A stretch of DNA of 64,000 nt from Sphaerolaimus hirsutus (lineage: Eukaryota > Nematoda > Chromadorea > Monhysterida > Sphaerolaimidae). The notes under the pieces are model-generated. The model had not been told where the DNA came from, did not search any database, and saw only the letters and a list, made by a program, of their open reading frames with translations. Of the stretch, positions 1 to 11,884 are shown piece by piece (the stretch's first letter is position 1; each line of letters opens with the position of its first letter). The stretch is from assembly GCA_964036195.1 (NCBI GenBank), contig OZ038452.1, positions 30,763,785 through 30,827,784 of the forward strand, written 5' to 3'. The position numbers and the translations under genes were made by a program.

Positions 1-1620
1 ATACCTCCAATAGAACGAGTCTGCACCGCTCGGCATCTAAACCTGCATGGCATCTGGAGTGGACCCGCGTGGCATGGATTTCTGCCTGCATGGCATCTAG
101 ACCTGCGTGGCATCTATCGTCCCATAAATGCCAAGCGGGCTACATGCCTGCACATGCCATGCGGTCTCCATGCCGTGTGGGTGTAGACGCCAAGCGGGCT
201 GAACCCCCCCCACACACCCACGAGATGGCCTCATGGCCTCTGTGCCTCATGGTGGGCTGTTGCGCGCCTGTGCATTCATGGTGCCCCAAAATGAATTCTG
301 ACAAAAAATGTTGTTTTTTCAAAAATTCATGCTGAACCTTTACTTGCACAGCTGAAATATTACTCGCTGAACCTGTCACCCTGCAACTTATTTTTATAGG
401 AATACACCTGTTTATCCAGTCCAGTGTATCATGTGCACAAAAAATATGAATTCAAAATGTGTAAAAATTTCAATGTTTTTCCCAATCATTGTTTTCAGAT
501 GTCAAGTATCTCTGAATTTTTTTTTAATGCAAATATGAGTACTGTTTGAAATGGGGAAGAAGGGGTGATAAATAGATGCATGCCCATGCAAATTCATACA
601 TACAATTCTTTAGTAACCCTGTAAGAGTGGCTACTAGAATAAATTTTTATCAAGCCATTTTTTGGTAGGAATTGCATTTTGGGACACCATGCATGTAAAA
701 AGCCTCAGTGTTAAGGGGCAACACTCAAATTGATCTGGGTAGTGTGGTGAGATATGCATTGAATATTGTGTACATGGTGGCTTAGAAATAGATGGTCAAA
801 TTAGATATTTTTAACAGATTTTCTATGATCATATTTAATTTAATTTTAACAAAATCAGCCAATTTGAAATGTGAAATTGAAATAAAATATTGATCAATAT
901 ATTTAGTGTTGTTTTCATCCAAATACTGTGTTTGATTGAAATTTAGCCATATGCACTAAACTGGGAAACTAGGAATCCACTAATGTAGGCCACCCTGTAA
1001 ATGAGTTAAAATTCCATGTGAACACTGCTGGAACTCAATGTTGAAAGCCACTTGAACAGGGTGGCCCAATGCACATGGAAGTTTACAAAGCTGTTTCCAA
1101 AAATGATCAATCAATTTGAGTGTTGCCCCTTAACACTGAGGCTTTTTACATGCATGGTGTCCCAAAATGCAATTCCCACAAAAAATGGCTTGATAAAAAT
1201 TTATTCTAGTAGGCACTCTTACAGGGTTACTAAAGAATTGTATTTATGAATTTACATTGGCATGCATGTATCTACCCTTCTTCCCCATTTCAAATGGTAC
1301 TCATATTTGCATTTAAATAAAAAAATTCAGAGACACTTGACATCTGAAAATAATAATTGGGAAAAACATTGAAATTTTTACACATTTTGAATTCATATTT
1401 TTTGTGCACATGATACACTGGACATGTAGACCCCCCCTGCCCGCTTGGCATCTGGCCCTACCCACCCGTTTGGCATCTATGCCACAGTCCGCTTGGCATC
1501 CAGCATTGGATAGATGCCAAGCAGGTCTAGATGCCAAGCAGGCAGAAATCCATGCTATCCGGGTCCAGATGCCAAGCGGATTAGATGCCATTTAGGCCTG
1601 ACCCCAATAGAACTACACCT
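1..1620. repeat. Large foldback element with long inverted arms
   Basis: The left arm (1-735) and right arm (about 1105-1620) are reverse complements over most of their length. For example 680-735 pairs with 1105-1160 and 420-520 pairs with 1330-1430. The outer part of both arms carries many copies of the word TTGGCATCT and its complement AGATGCCAA, in the setting CTGCTTGGCATCTAGACC. The left arm has extra sequence at about 210-410 with no partner. The spacer 736-1104 holds no coding sequence, only a smaller inverted pair GGCCACCCTGT (985) and ACAGGGTGGCC (1058). No transposase is visible, so this looks like a non-autonomous foldback DNA transposon. The left end may lie outside the window. 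Short ORFs here are chance. Confidence 0.7.
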
Positions 1621-2217
1621 ACAATAGAACGGCAGGTTTTAGCACGTTTGCGTGCCCACGAAAACAATAAAATGGCACCCCCCAATATAACGGCAGGTAG
1701 AAATTACGTTGGAAGATTCATGGTTGTTTTCACATTTGGTTTTGTTTGAATTGATTCTGTGATATGGAATGTTGTTTATGTTTCATAAAAACACTATGTT
1801 CAAATGAAGAATGTGTGAAAAATATTGGTAAAAAAATAGAATGGCAGCCTCCAATAAAAAGGCATTTCCAATAGAATGCCATGTAAAAAAGTTGATGAAA
1901 AAAATAGAATAATGCTTTTCTATTCGAAGAAATACGGTAACAATGGCAAGCCATCTTGTAAAAAGTGCTTAGATTTTTAAAGATACGTCGAACGTGCATT
2001 TGAACGTCGTTCGTCGGCTTGTGAGCAAGCTTTGAATTGGGCTGGGAATCATTAGGCCCATTGTTCCGGAAAAGTTTTGGATATCCTTGCAGGGAAATGG
2101 TATACAAGATAAGCAAGTACGTAGATTTGTCCTTCCTGGAATACGCTTAAACACATTTACTCATGTAAATTATGCACACAAAGTCTTTTTACATAAAATT
2201 ATGATATATTTTTTTGA
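1621..2217. other. AT-rich non-coding stretch with AATAGAACGGCAGG-like words
   Basis: Phrases such as CAATAGAACGGCAGG, CAATATAACGGCAGG and CCAATAGAATGCCATG recur at 1620-1880, and the first also resembles the start of the window. This looks like decayed repeat DNA. No convincing gene is seen. Confidence 0.4.
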
Positions 2218-2442
2218 ACCACTTGGCGCTTTTTTGGCGCTTTTTCAAACGCTAGCGCCAAGCGCGAATGGCGCCACGGCATAATAGCGCCAAGCGTCAA
2301 AAGCGCCATGGCGCTTTTCCGTAGCACAGCGCCAAGCGCCAATGGCGCCACAGCAAAAAGGCGCCAAGCGCCAAAAGCGCCATGGCGCTTTTTGCTTTGG
2401 CGCTAGCGCCAGGCGCCAGCGCCATGGCGCTTTTACATCACT
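2218..2442. repeat. GGCGC-word repeat, copy 1
   Basis: The stretch is made almost only of AGCGCCAAGCGCCAATGGCGCC-like words and their complements (GCGCCATGGCGC is itself a palindrome). It ends with GGCGCTTTTACATCACT. The same ending follows the copies at 43131 and 44815 and appears inverted at 42566, so this is a mobile repeat with a fixed end rather than a plain microsatellite. No protein is encoded. Confidence 0.65.
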
Positions 2443-2689
2443 AGAAACGACTACTTTTCTTCATAGAATGTGTAAAAGTGGGCACTTTTTCATACGTGTA
2501 CAGCACAACGTATGTTTTTCTAAAAGCAAATGACAGATTATATAGTTTTCAAGGTCTCTTTTTTCCAGGAGATAAAAATCATCGTTCTCCCGACTCGTTT
2601 ACCACATCCGTTGTCTCCACTACCATTTCGAGTTGGTTACAAATTTTGAAATTTTTAAAGGCACTACCCCCGCATATCTAAAATATTCA

Positions 2690-2915
2690 ATGGAACCACT
2701 TCTGTGAATACATAGCAGTGTAGTTACTTTATAAATATGTCCCACATTAAATTTTCGTAAATACATTTTCTGTACGCGTACGCTTTGAAAGTGTACGCGT
2801 ACAAGTGCGTACGGTATTTTTTTGAAAAGTATATGTCAATGTATTTACCGCGTACTCGCATACGCGTATTTTTCGAGTAAACGTACGTACCTTTTAACAA
2901 CTCTGATTACTCATG
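2690..2915 (-). repeat. TACGCGTA-rich dispersed repeat, copy 1
   Basis: This stretch is the reverse complement of a second copy that element A has split into 5220-5365 and 30505-30590. Shared landmarks are GGGACATATTTATAAAGT, the TACGCGTA clusters and CAGAGTTGTTAAAAGGT. It is non-coding and probably a MITE-like element. Confidence 0.6.
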
Positions 2916-4097
2916 TAGAATGCAGACTTGTTAAACTCGGCAGACATTATGGGACTCAATATCTGGAAGGAAACACACGTCATAATGCGTCATAAAGCGA
3001 ACAATTGTAATGGTAAAAACAGAATAAAAAGTGATGAAACATCTCGAAAGTCAATGGAGCTTTCTTCTTTCGCGATATCATTTTGTACCGATACCATCGG
3101 AACTTAACACCCAAAAAGAAATAGGGAGATAAATACTTCTGATGGCAACTGGCCAAAAATTTCAAAATCACTATAAATATACATAAAATAGACCAAACAT
3201 ATGTATTTAACCATGTATAAAGATGAAAAAAGCGATTATCAAGGTGAATGTTAGCAAAATTGAACAAATTTTAGCAATTTTGAGCAAAAATTTGGGGAAA
3301 AATTACTCAAAATTTGCTACACTTAGATGGCTACACTTGCTACACATACATAGATGGCTGATTTGTAGGGCCAGCTTTCACTCACTTTGTAGAACACACA
3401 ACCTGTAACCCAAATCGGGGCACTTAAACTTGGCACTTGTCCAAGTTACATTAGCGATTTGACCCACATTTAAGTCTGAGTGTTTCCATTTTTTGCTCAA
3501 AATTGCTAAAATTAGATCCATTATGCCCATTTGCACCTTCATAATTACTACTTTCATTTATATATGTGGTTTATCCCTTTCAAAGCTATTTTGAGCATAT
3601 TTCATTCATATATTTACATTGATTTAAAAAATTTCTATCAAACAATAAAACAAAGATGAGAATAACTGACCCGTAGTTTTTCTTGGTCCATTCCAACGGA
3701 ATGCGATGGAATGTGCATTTTCAGCACATATGTTAACTATAACGCATAATGTGATTCCCAAAGAAGCAAAAATGAGACAGTAAAACAAATTTCTGTCACA
3801 TTTGTGTGTATTGTGGATTTTCAACATTTTTCATCCAAAAAATAGAACATGTTTTTTATAAATTTCAAAAATTATGAATAAATTAGTGATTTGAAAGGGA
3901 TTGAGCACAATACAATATTCTTCTTGAAGGAAAAACTTTTTAATTAAAATATCACTGACCAGCCGATAAATTTTATATTTTTCATATTATTATTATTATA
4001 AATAGGCATTTAACGAACATAAGTTTTCTGTTGACGCCCAGTGGAAGAGATAAATATAAGTGCTGGAAAGCTGACTCGTTTCATGTCAGCCGAGTTT
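2916..4097. other. AT-rich stretch without recognisable features
   Basis: Only short, low-complexity ORFs are present, none with coding character. I see no RNA gene and no clear repeat. Confidence 0.4.
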
Positions 4098-4982
4098 GTA
4101 AGTACTGAGGAAAACCCGATATTTAACCACAGCGGTTCGTAACCCTTCCATTCGTAAGCCAAACTACGTCGGTTGTAAAGCCAAAGTACCTCGTTTGTAA
4201 AAGCTTCAAAACATTTTTTTTTTCATTCGTTTCTTAACCCATAGTGGGTCGTTATTTAACCCTACTGTGTCGATATTTTAGCCATTATGCCGCTATTATC
4301 TAGTTCATACTTGTTTACATCATTACAAATCATCGCACGTTAATTGGGGAGACATTGTTTTTTTTGTTCCTGGCCAGGAACATAAAGACATTTTTCCTGG
4401 AGTGTATTTACATGATGACCGAATCACACGTAACAGGGCCAAACATCACAGCAGTAATAATCATAAATATGTAAATAAAATATACCAAAAGCAAATGTGT
4501 CATTTGCACTCAAACTAAGGCAAAATATAAAATTTCAATCAAACTTTTTTGCACTTTTTGTGCCAGCAAGATAAATCACATCAATCACATCATCACATCT
4601 CAAAAATATCCATAATCCACTTGATTATATACACAAAAGTTACCACAGGAGTCCATACCAGAGGCACATCTGATGCGAAAAACGTCTGTCATCTCACCGC
4701 CACTTCTACATAAATATTTTCCTCTATCATCAAATTTACATGTATAAGGGTAATATTTATGTATTTTTGTATTGCTGCTTACGAAACGGCACAATTCCTT
4801 TTTACCGACACACAATGGGTTAAATATCGATGCACTTTTTAAAGTCCAATGTGGCTTTATTAACGACATACTTTGGCTTACGAACCGAGGTACTTTGCTT
4901 ACGAACCGCGGTACTTTGGCTTTAGAACCGATGGGTTAAATATCGGGTAGGTTAAATATCGCTATACTCTCGTAAGTACTGA
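4098..4982. mobile_element. Non-autonomous element with 11-bp flanking direct repeats
   Basis: GTAAGTACTGA occurs at 4098-4108 and again at 4972-4982. Between them the ends are inverted: CCCGATATTTAACC near the left end faces GGTTAAATATCG near the right. Inner words (CGGTTCGTAA, GCCAAAGTACC and their complements) recur in both halves in opposite orientation. The element proper is about 863 bp (4109-4971). No transposase ORF is present. An 11-bp target duplication is longer than in the common cut-and-paste families, so the superfamily is left open. Confidence 0.55.
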
Positions 4983-5219
4983 ACTTTTTCAAAAGTACCC
5001 ATACTGGTAAATAATTACATTTTTACCAATCCTCAAAAAATATCTGGGTAAAATACTTTGTTTTTACCCAGTACTTAGGTAATATTGTGTAAAAGTATTT
5101 TTTCAAGGATTTTTGAGTTAATCGAGTAGTTTTTGTGTTGGGTGGGAGTGTAAAACTGATCATTTTTTTAGTGTACATTGGTTCTTAAGGTAAGTGACAC
5201 TACCTAGGTTTAGACTGCA

Positions 5220-5365
5220 TTCCAGAGTTGTTAAAAGGTGCATACGTATACTCGGAAAATACGTGAATGCGAGTACGCGGTAAATACGTTTACATATACT
5301 TTTAAAAAAAGTATCGTACTAACATGTACGCGTACATTTTTGAGACATACGCGTAAAGGAAATGT
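5220..5365 (+). repeat. TACGCGTA-rich repeat, copy 2, left part
   Basis: The inverted relative of 2690-2915, broken by element A after AATGT (5361-5365). It resumes at 30505 beyond element A's second AATGT. Confidence 0.6.
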
Positions 5366-6660
5366 TGTGCTGACCGTGGCAAAATGGATGGATAAAGAAA
5401 TACAGAGAATTGATAATTAGGCTCATATTCGCACATTTACTTATTTGCACTATTTTACTTTTTATGCACTATATTTGTTTACCACGCAAAATATCAAAAT
5501 ATATTTCTTGCACTATATTATTTATCCATGGAGAATATTTAATTGGGAAAGTGTATTGTAAGTTATTGGTATGTTTATGTGGAATATTTAGGTTAAAAGG
5601 TCAAATAAGTTATTATTAGGTGTATTAACATGAAATTAGGCTCATTCAACTCGCCGTAATTTTCTGATCATGATTATATATACATTTGCATAGTTTACTT
5701 GCAATTTACAAAAGTCAAAACTTGTAAATATTTACGTGCTGCGTAATTATCTAGGCTAGCGTCCTAATAGAGAAATGGTGCCCTGTGTGTAACTAGCATT
5801 TACTGTACAAAGCCCTTCGCATAGGCATAATTGTCATAACCTCGCTCACAACTATTTATATTTACTTAATAATTAATACCCCGCTCAATCAAATATATTA
5901 GAGACTCTGCTCAATTACAATACCCATTTACCTCGAATAAGTCCCAATTTTACTAGATTATTCAACATACGTTTCCAGGAAGTGATCATTATTATCATGT
6001 TGAATATACCTTATTCTATTTACGTCATTAGGAACATTTGCACTACTATTTACAGTTTCAAACCCTAATTTATTAGTTCCAATGTGCGTCAATGTTTTCT
6101 GACAAATTGAAGCAAATTAGTAAATCGGCCAAGTTTGCCGACTTCGCGCCTCAAGATTAATAGTTTTTCCATTAGCCCAATTTGTACCTGGTATTTCTTT
6201 ACCATAATTATTTGAATGTATGCACGCGCAGTATAAGGCAACTGTTTCGGCTAGATGTGTTTATTTGTTGCATTTATGTCTTATTTGTGCATTTGTATTA
6301 GGAAATTACTGTAGCTGTTTTTCTATACGTGATTTCCGTGTCTTAGCTACTTTGAGAGTTTTTACTAGAGTCTGCGGACCCCAAGCTTCTGAACGAAAAT
6401 AAACTAGCGATAGAAACTTCGACTAGGAAGCTCGCTAGGCTTTGCGCTTTTATATGTGGCTGTATCTGATCAAATAAAGTACCTGAAACAATTTCGAACC
6501 CCTTTCAACACGCAACCACGAAATAAACTCAACTTGGCTGTCGACAAGTGGACGTTCGGCTACAACGGGAAATCAACCACTCTAAAGGCCGTTTCTCACT
6601 ACGGTCTTGGAGCTGCTGGATTCGGTGGTAGAAGACGCTGACTTCGGTGGCTTCATCACA
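5366..6660 (+). repeat. 5' LTR of element A
   Basis: A 1,295-bp direct repeat of 29204-30499. It starts TGTGCTGACC and ends TTCATCACA, so the termini are TGTG...CACA. A TATA-like TTTATATG lies at 6448-6455, and AATAAA words lie at 6473-6478 and 6522-6527. With transcription starting about 25-30 bases after the TATA box, the second AATAAA would fall in the R region and is the better poly(A) signal candidate. The 60-codon ORFs in the LTR look like chance. Confidence 0.93.
6448..6455 (+). promoter_or_regulatory. Putative TATA box in the LTR promoter
   Basis: TTTATATG in a GC-richer surround, about 205 bases before the LTR end. The same word is present in all LTR copies. Assignment is by sequence only. 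Confidence 0.4.
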
Positions 6661-6677
6661 TGGCGCAGCGAGCAGGG
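6661..6677 (+). other. Primer-binding site of element A (tRNA-Ser-like)
   Basis: TGGCGCAGCGAGCAGG starts at the first base after the 5' LTR. It is complementary to a tRNA 3' end of the type CCTGCTCGCTGCGCCA, whose acceptor and T-stem layout resembles eukaryotic serine tRNAs. The match is inferred from general tRNA knowledge; no tRNA gene of this host is in the window. Confidence 0.6.
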
Positions 6678-7889
6678 TGATTGCATGACATTGTGCTATC
6701 ACCAAGCCGGAACGGACATTGTGCGGCAGTTGGCAGAACTTCAAAAGTCCTGCTGAACATCAATTTGGCCTTGGCTGAGCGTTGGCTGTTGATTTGCAGA
6801 CAGCATTGTGCCAAAGTCACGGCACTCCTGTCTACATCCTGGGAGCGGTTCTACGCTCACGCGCGGAGGACACTGGAGTTCTGACAAGCCTGTCAGGATT
6901 TCAGGCAGCTTTCACCAGTGTTCTAGCAAGGTGCTAGACGCTGGGCGGCGCCGGCATTTGACAAGGAGTCATTGTCGGACGGTGGTCAAACTTTCGCTGG
7001 ACACTCCTGGACATCCGGACACCAGTGACCGCTCGCACGTCCTTCCTATGCCAAGGGAGGGTGACCTGACGGAGACAGGATCGCCACAGAGCCACGCTAG
7101 TCAAAGGGCTGTTTTTTGGGCATTCGCGGAGGTCCCTCGCTCCACTGGGTAAGAGTGGACTCATACCTCGGAAGTGCAAAAGTAGGGGTATCAGTGTACA
7201 AAGGGCTGTAGCTGACAGAGGGCTGTAGCTGACAGAGAGTGGATTTGAAAACCAAGTATTAGGATACTTGGTAGCGTGTAGGGGCTTTGCGGAGCTCCCA
7301 TCAAATATACACGCTGTGCCTGCTCGGTACCATCAGATCAGACAGCACAAAAGTGCCAGAACTCTGCATTGCACAGGCGCAATTGCAGAGCAGTGTACAG
7401 AAACACTGCCCAGAATCAGAAAGTGCACCAGAGTGCACAGAAACGTGTCACGGGCGACACGGCAAGCACAGCACTGCGCACAGCGGCACAGGAGCTGCTC
7501 AGGAAAGCAAGTGGCTGGCGTGGTCACAAGGCACACAGGCGTGCCAGAAAGAGCGCCAGAGCGCTCAGAAAGAGTGTGTACGGACCCTCTTCGGGCGCAC
7601 ACTGCTGGGCAAATAAATTGTTTATTGTCCAGGTGGATTTGACCGGTGTGTTGAAGTCAACGCGTGTAAACAATCACGTCAGGGGCTTTAGGAACACACC
7701 TGGTGCCAGTGCAGTAAAGGTCAACGCGTGAGAACACGTCAGGGGCCTGTAGGACTGCATTGGTATAGTGCGTGGCACAACAAATCCGTAGTGCACAGAG
7801 CACTACACAGAAAGACGCAGAGAAGCGTCACAAGCGTCACAGGAGACGCACTATAAAGAGAATCAGTGAAGGAAAATTCATCAGCAAAA
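6661..7889 (+). other. Untranslated leader of element A
   Basis: About 1.23 kb lies between the PBS and the Gag start. It contains a perfect tandem duplication of GGGCTGTAGCTGACAGAG near 7203-7239. It also has two copies of a GTCAACGCGTG...AACA...CACGTCAGGGGC block near 7655-7690 and 7720-7750. Both features are kept in element B. Several overlapping ORFs of 60-124 codons occur, but they carry no recognisable domain and are frameshifted or altered between the copies, so I treat the leader as non-coding. Confidence 0.6.
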
Positions 7890-10800
7890 ATGGTTTCACC
7901 AACGGGTCACATCAGAAAGACCCTGGGGCCAGCAAAGCACAGGGTGGAAAGTAGATTGGCAAGAGAATTTGCCAAATATGACCTGGAACTATTTGCGGAA
8001 GCATCAAAGGATGATAAGAGAACAGAGATGAGAAGAGTGATTGCATCTGTCAAACAGGAGGGTGCAAAATTGGAAAGTGCAATGAATGCAGTGAGAACTC
8101 AATTTGACGCATGGAGGGATATCGTCAAGGACATTGACGAACCCAACCAGATGGAACAAGAACAGAAGATATACCAAGACTCGTATGAGGAATATGCAAA
8201 CATGTCAGACTTGGTGACACAGAAAATTGCAGCCATGAATGTATACATCGAAGAGTTGCAAGATATGATCCAACAACTGAGCGGAAGTACTATGTATGAA
8301 GTCAACACGGCATTCATACAGCAGATGGCTGCACAGATGGCTCTGACAGCTCAGGGAGCTGCTCCGGGAGCCAGTTCAACCAATGCAACCACAGCGAAGA
8401 GCGTCAAATTGCAGAAACTGGAAGTGGAACAGTTTACTGGGGAAATTGTTAAATTTCGATCATGGTGGCAAATGTTCGAATCCCACATTCACAATCGGAC
8501 AGATTTGGAGGACATTTCCAAGTTCTCATACTTGAGGAGCTTGCTGAAAGGCTCAGCATTTGGCATGATCAGTGGATTGAGTGTGACCGCAGAAAATTAT
8601 GCACCCGCAATTGCAATGCTAAAAAAGAGATATGACCAGCCAGTTGTGGTCAGGAACACGCTGATGAGTAAGATCATGAAGCTGCGACAGGCCAGGAATA
8701 CCTGTCAGGATATGAGAATTTTGTTTGATGCAATTGAAAGGCTGCTCCAGCAGTTGGAGTCACTGGGTGAATCAGTGGAGCATCCAATGCTGTTGAGCCA
8801 GCTGCAACAGAAAGTACCACCCGAGGTTCTCAGAGAAATCCAGAAGGAACAGGGAACTGAGGAAGCTTTGACGGTGGAGATATTCAGAAAGCTGTTTGGC
8901 AAGCAGCTAGCGCTCAGTGAGGCTGTACAGCATGCACAGCAAACTGAAGCACCAGTTCAGCAATCGCGCCAGGGATTCGGGAATAATCCACGCGCACAGC
9001 AATTCAATAATCGATTCCAAGGCAATGGGAATCGATTCAGAGGGCCAGAGAACCCAAGGACCAGCACAGGGAGCATGTCTGTGATCCAGAATGGTCAGAG
9101 TGCACCACAGGCTGGATTTATGAATCCTGGGAGACCGTGTGTGTTCTGCAATGACACACAGCAATTACACTTTAATGATAAGTGTCCAAAGTTCAAAACT
9201 GCCAGAGAAAGGAGAGTGATTTTGTCAAAGGCAGAGCGATGCCTGAGATGCCTGCAGAAAGGGCATTACATGAATCAATGTCAATTTACGAGAAGTTGCT
9301 TCTATTGCAAGTCCAATAGGCACCACACTGCGGTGTGCCCAGAGAAATTTGGTGACAATAGCAATGGAAACGCTGGACGGCAAATTCCAGCATTCAAAGC
9401 AAATGGTCAACAGAATGGCCAGCAATCAGCAAACAATGGCAGAAAGTCTGTGCCGACGGCCGGTCGACCAGCACAGAGCCAACAGAGAAAGGCCACAGTG
9501 AATTGTGTCACTGTGGAAGAAGCTGGACCAGAAATGGTGGAGACAGAAACTATATCCAGCACAGTGGTTACAGAACCAAATACAAAGCAACAGAATACGT
9601 CAGTGAACCTGTCAGTAAACAGAAATATGTCAATGCTGATGACAGCCAGAACCGTGATTGAGGCTTCAGAAATGGATACAGAGATGGAGCCTGAACAGCC
9701 ACCACTACAGATTCAAGCGTTCTTGGACACAGGATCCCAGGGAACGTACATGTCAGAGAAAGTGGCCAAGAAACTCAATCTGAAGAGTACAGGTGAACAC
9801 CACATCCAGGTGTACACATTTGGAAATGAAAAACCGCACTATAAAGTAGTACAGCAAGTGGAATTCAGAATGCGGCTCAGAAATGGCCAGAAAGTTGATA
9901 TGGTGGCTGATGTGGTCCCGACGTTGACCACAGAACAAGTCAAAGTGCCTGTGTCAGAACAGGACGAAAAGTACCTGCAGAAGTACTTCCCGGATGAGAG
10001 TTACTTTGCAGACAGAATTCCCAAGGAAAAAGGGACAGAGTGCAAGTTCAAGCCAGACATTATAGTGGGCTTGAATTATTTCTGGGACTTGATGTCCAGA
10101 AACACCAGCACCACCAGACTTCCGTCAGGATTGTATGTCATTCCATCAGAATTGGGATTGCTGATGGGAGGTGGGCAGCTGACGAGCAACAGAAATCAAT
10201 GGACCACGGATGGCGCATATCCGGTGGTGGTCAACACAATTGTGCATCAAATTCAGAGAGAAAAGTGGTACGAGGAAGCACCGTTGTCAATTGCTCCTGT
10301 ACCAAATGTCAAAGATATGGACAGACTGGATACCATTGGCATAATGGACCAGCCAGACCTCGTCGAGGACGACGAGGCCATCAAGCAATTCAATGAGAGT
10401 ATACAGAGAAACCCAGATGGACGGTACTCTGTAAAGTTCATGTACAAGCCAAATTTGCATGAACTCCCAGATAACAAAGCAATGGCGTTCAAAAGGTTCA
10501 GGTACCTCACCAACAGGCTCAAGAGAGACCCAGAATTACTGGAGAAAATTCAGACAATCATGAAAACGCAAGAGGAGCAAGGAGTGATTGAGAAAGTGCA
10601 AGAGGATATTATGGATGGCAGAAAATTCCATATATTGCCTCATCAACCAGTGATAACGCCAGAGAAAACTACCACAAAGGTCAGAGAGGTATATGATGCT
10701 TCAGCCAAACCGCCAGGCATGCCAAGCTTGAATGAGTGCATGTACCGCGGTCCAGTCATACTACCACAGCTGGTAGGGATGCTGATGCGATTCCGATTGC

Positions 10801-11884
10801 ATGGAATTGCACTGGTCGCAGACATAGAGAAAGCGTTTCTGCAGATCAGTCTGCAGGACAGTGACAGAGACGTGACAAGATTTCTGTGGTACAAGGATCC
10901 CACGAAACCATCCATGGAGGACAACATTCAGATTTACAGATTTGCCAGAGTGCCATTTGGTATAATCTGCAGCCCAGCGCTGCTGGCGCTAACAGTCAGA
11001 TACCACCTGAATCAAGCTGGCACAGAGAATGCAAAGTTGATCGATGAAAATCTGTATGTGGATAATTTGATCCTCAGTGTGGACACAGAGCAGAAAGCAA
11101 TCGAATTGTACCAGGAATCCAAAGTGCTATTCACAGAGGCACAGATGAATCTGAGAGAATGGAACAGCAACAACAAGAACTTCACTTGGCAATTGGCAGA
11201 GTCAGATGTGGCCAAGGAAATTGTCACAACAGTCCTAGGAATGAAATGGGACACAGAGAGCGACCAGATGTGGCTAAAAACGCCAAAGACAGTTCAGCAA
11301 TCACAGTTATCAGAAACTGACCAGAAAATCAAACTTCCCACAAAAAGGACAGTTGCAAAGGTGACTGCGGGATGTTTTGATCCAATGGGACTCGTCAGTC
11401 CTGTCCTACTGCCAGCAAAGAGATTTTTGCAGATGTTATGGCATTCAGGACCAAGTGCCAAAGAGTGGGACGCCCCCCTGTCTGAGGAACAGACAGCAAT
11501 TTGGCAGCAATTGGAGACAGAGTTGCTCAAAGTTGGACAGATCAAGTTCAACAGAAATTTGAATTATCAGAGTGGTGCAGATGCACAACTGCACATTTTC
11601 GTTGATGCCTCAGCAATGGCATACAGCGCAGCGGCATACATATGCCAGAAAACAGAAAATGACAGCGGCACGTCAAGCCTGCTGTACTCCAGATTGAGAC
11701 TCGCTCCAAAGAAACCAGAAGTGACAATTCCACGGCTGGAATTGTTAGCAATGTTGATCGGCAGCAGAATGTCAAAGTTTATTCACAAAGAGCTCAAGGA
11801 CGTCAAATTCAGTCAAACAGTTGTATGGTCAGATTCAACCTGTTGTCTGAAGTGGCTAACAACCGCGAAGCCACTGGCATGTTT
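7890..11884 (+). pseudogene. Gag-Pol 5' part of element A, cut by element B
   Basis: The frame opens at ATG 7890 in a good context (AAAATGG) and runs 1,331 codons. An upstream GTG at 7866 is in frame but is not a plausible start. The N-terminal Gag is coiled-coil-like and Gln/Glu-rich. Three CCHC-type knuckles lie at about residues 412-487 (starts CVFC, CLRC, CFYC). The aspartic protease motif FLDTGSQGT is near 610. RT shows LVADIEKAFLQISLQD near 975 and YVDN near 1055, and RNase H shows HIFVDAS near 1235. The reading frame breaks inside RNase H after ACFV, at the element B insertion with duplication TGTTT. It ends by running into the B LTR and hits a stop at 11963. The other half is 24454-29161. 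Confidence 0.93.

Noticed and set aside
6220-6402. 60-codon ORF present in every LTR
   Set aside because: It is conserved only because the LTRs are near-identical; no promoter or start logic supports it and its Cys/Leu-rich sequence matches nothing I know.
7268-7731. Overlapping leader ORFs of 109-124 codons as a possible accessory protein
   Set aside because: Reading frames shift between elements A and B and no domain is recognisable; the duplicated motifs fit a structured leader better.
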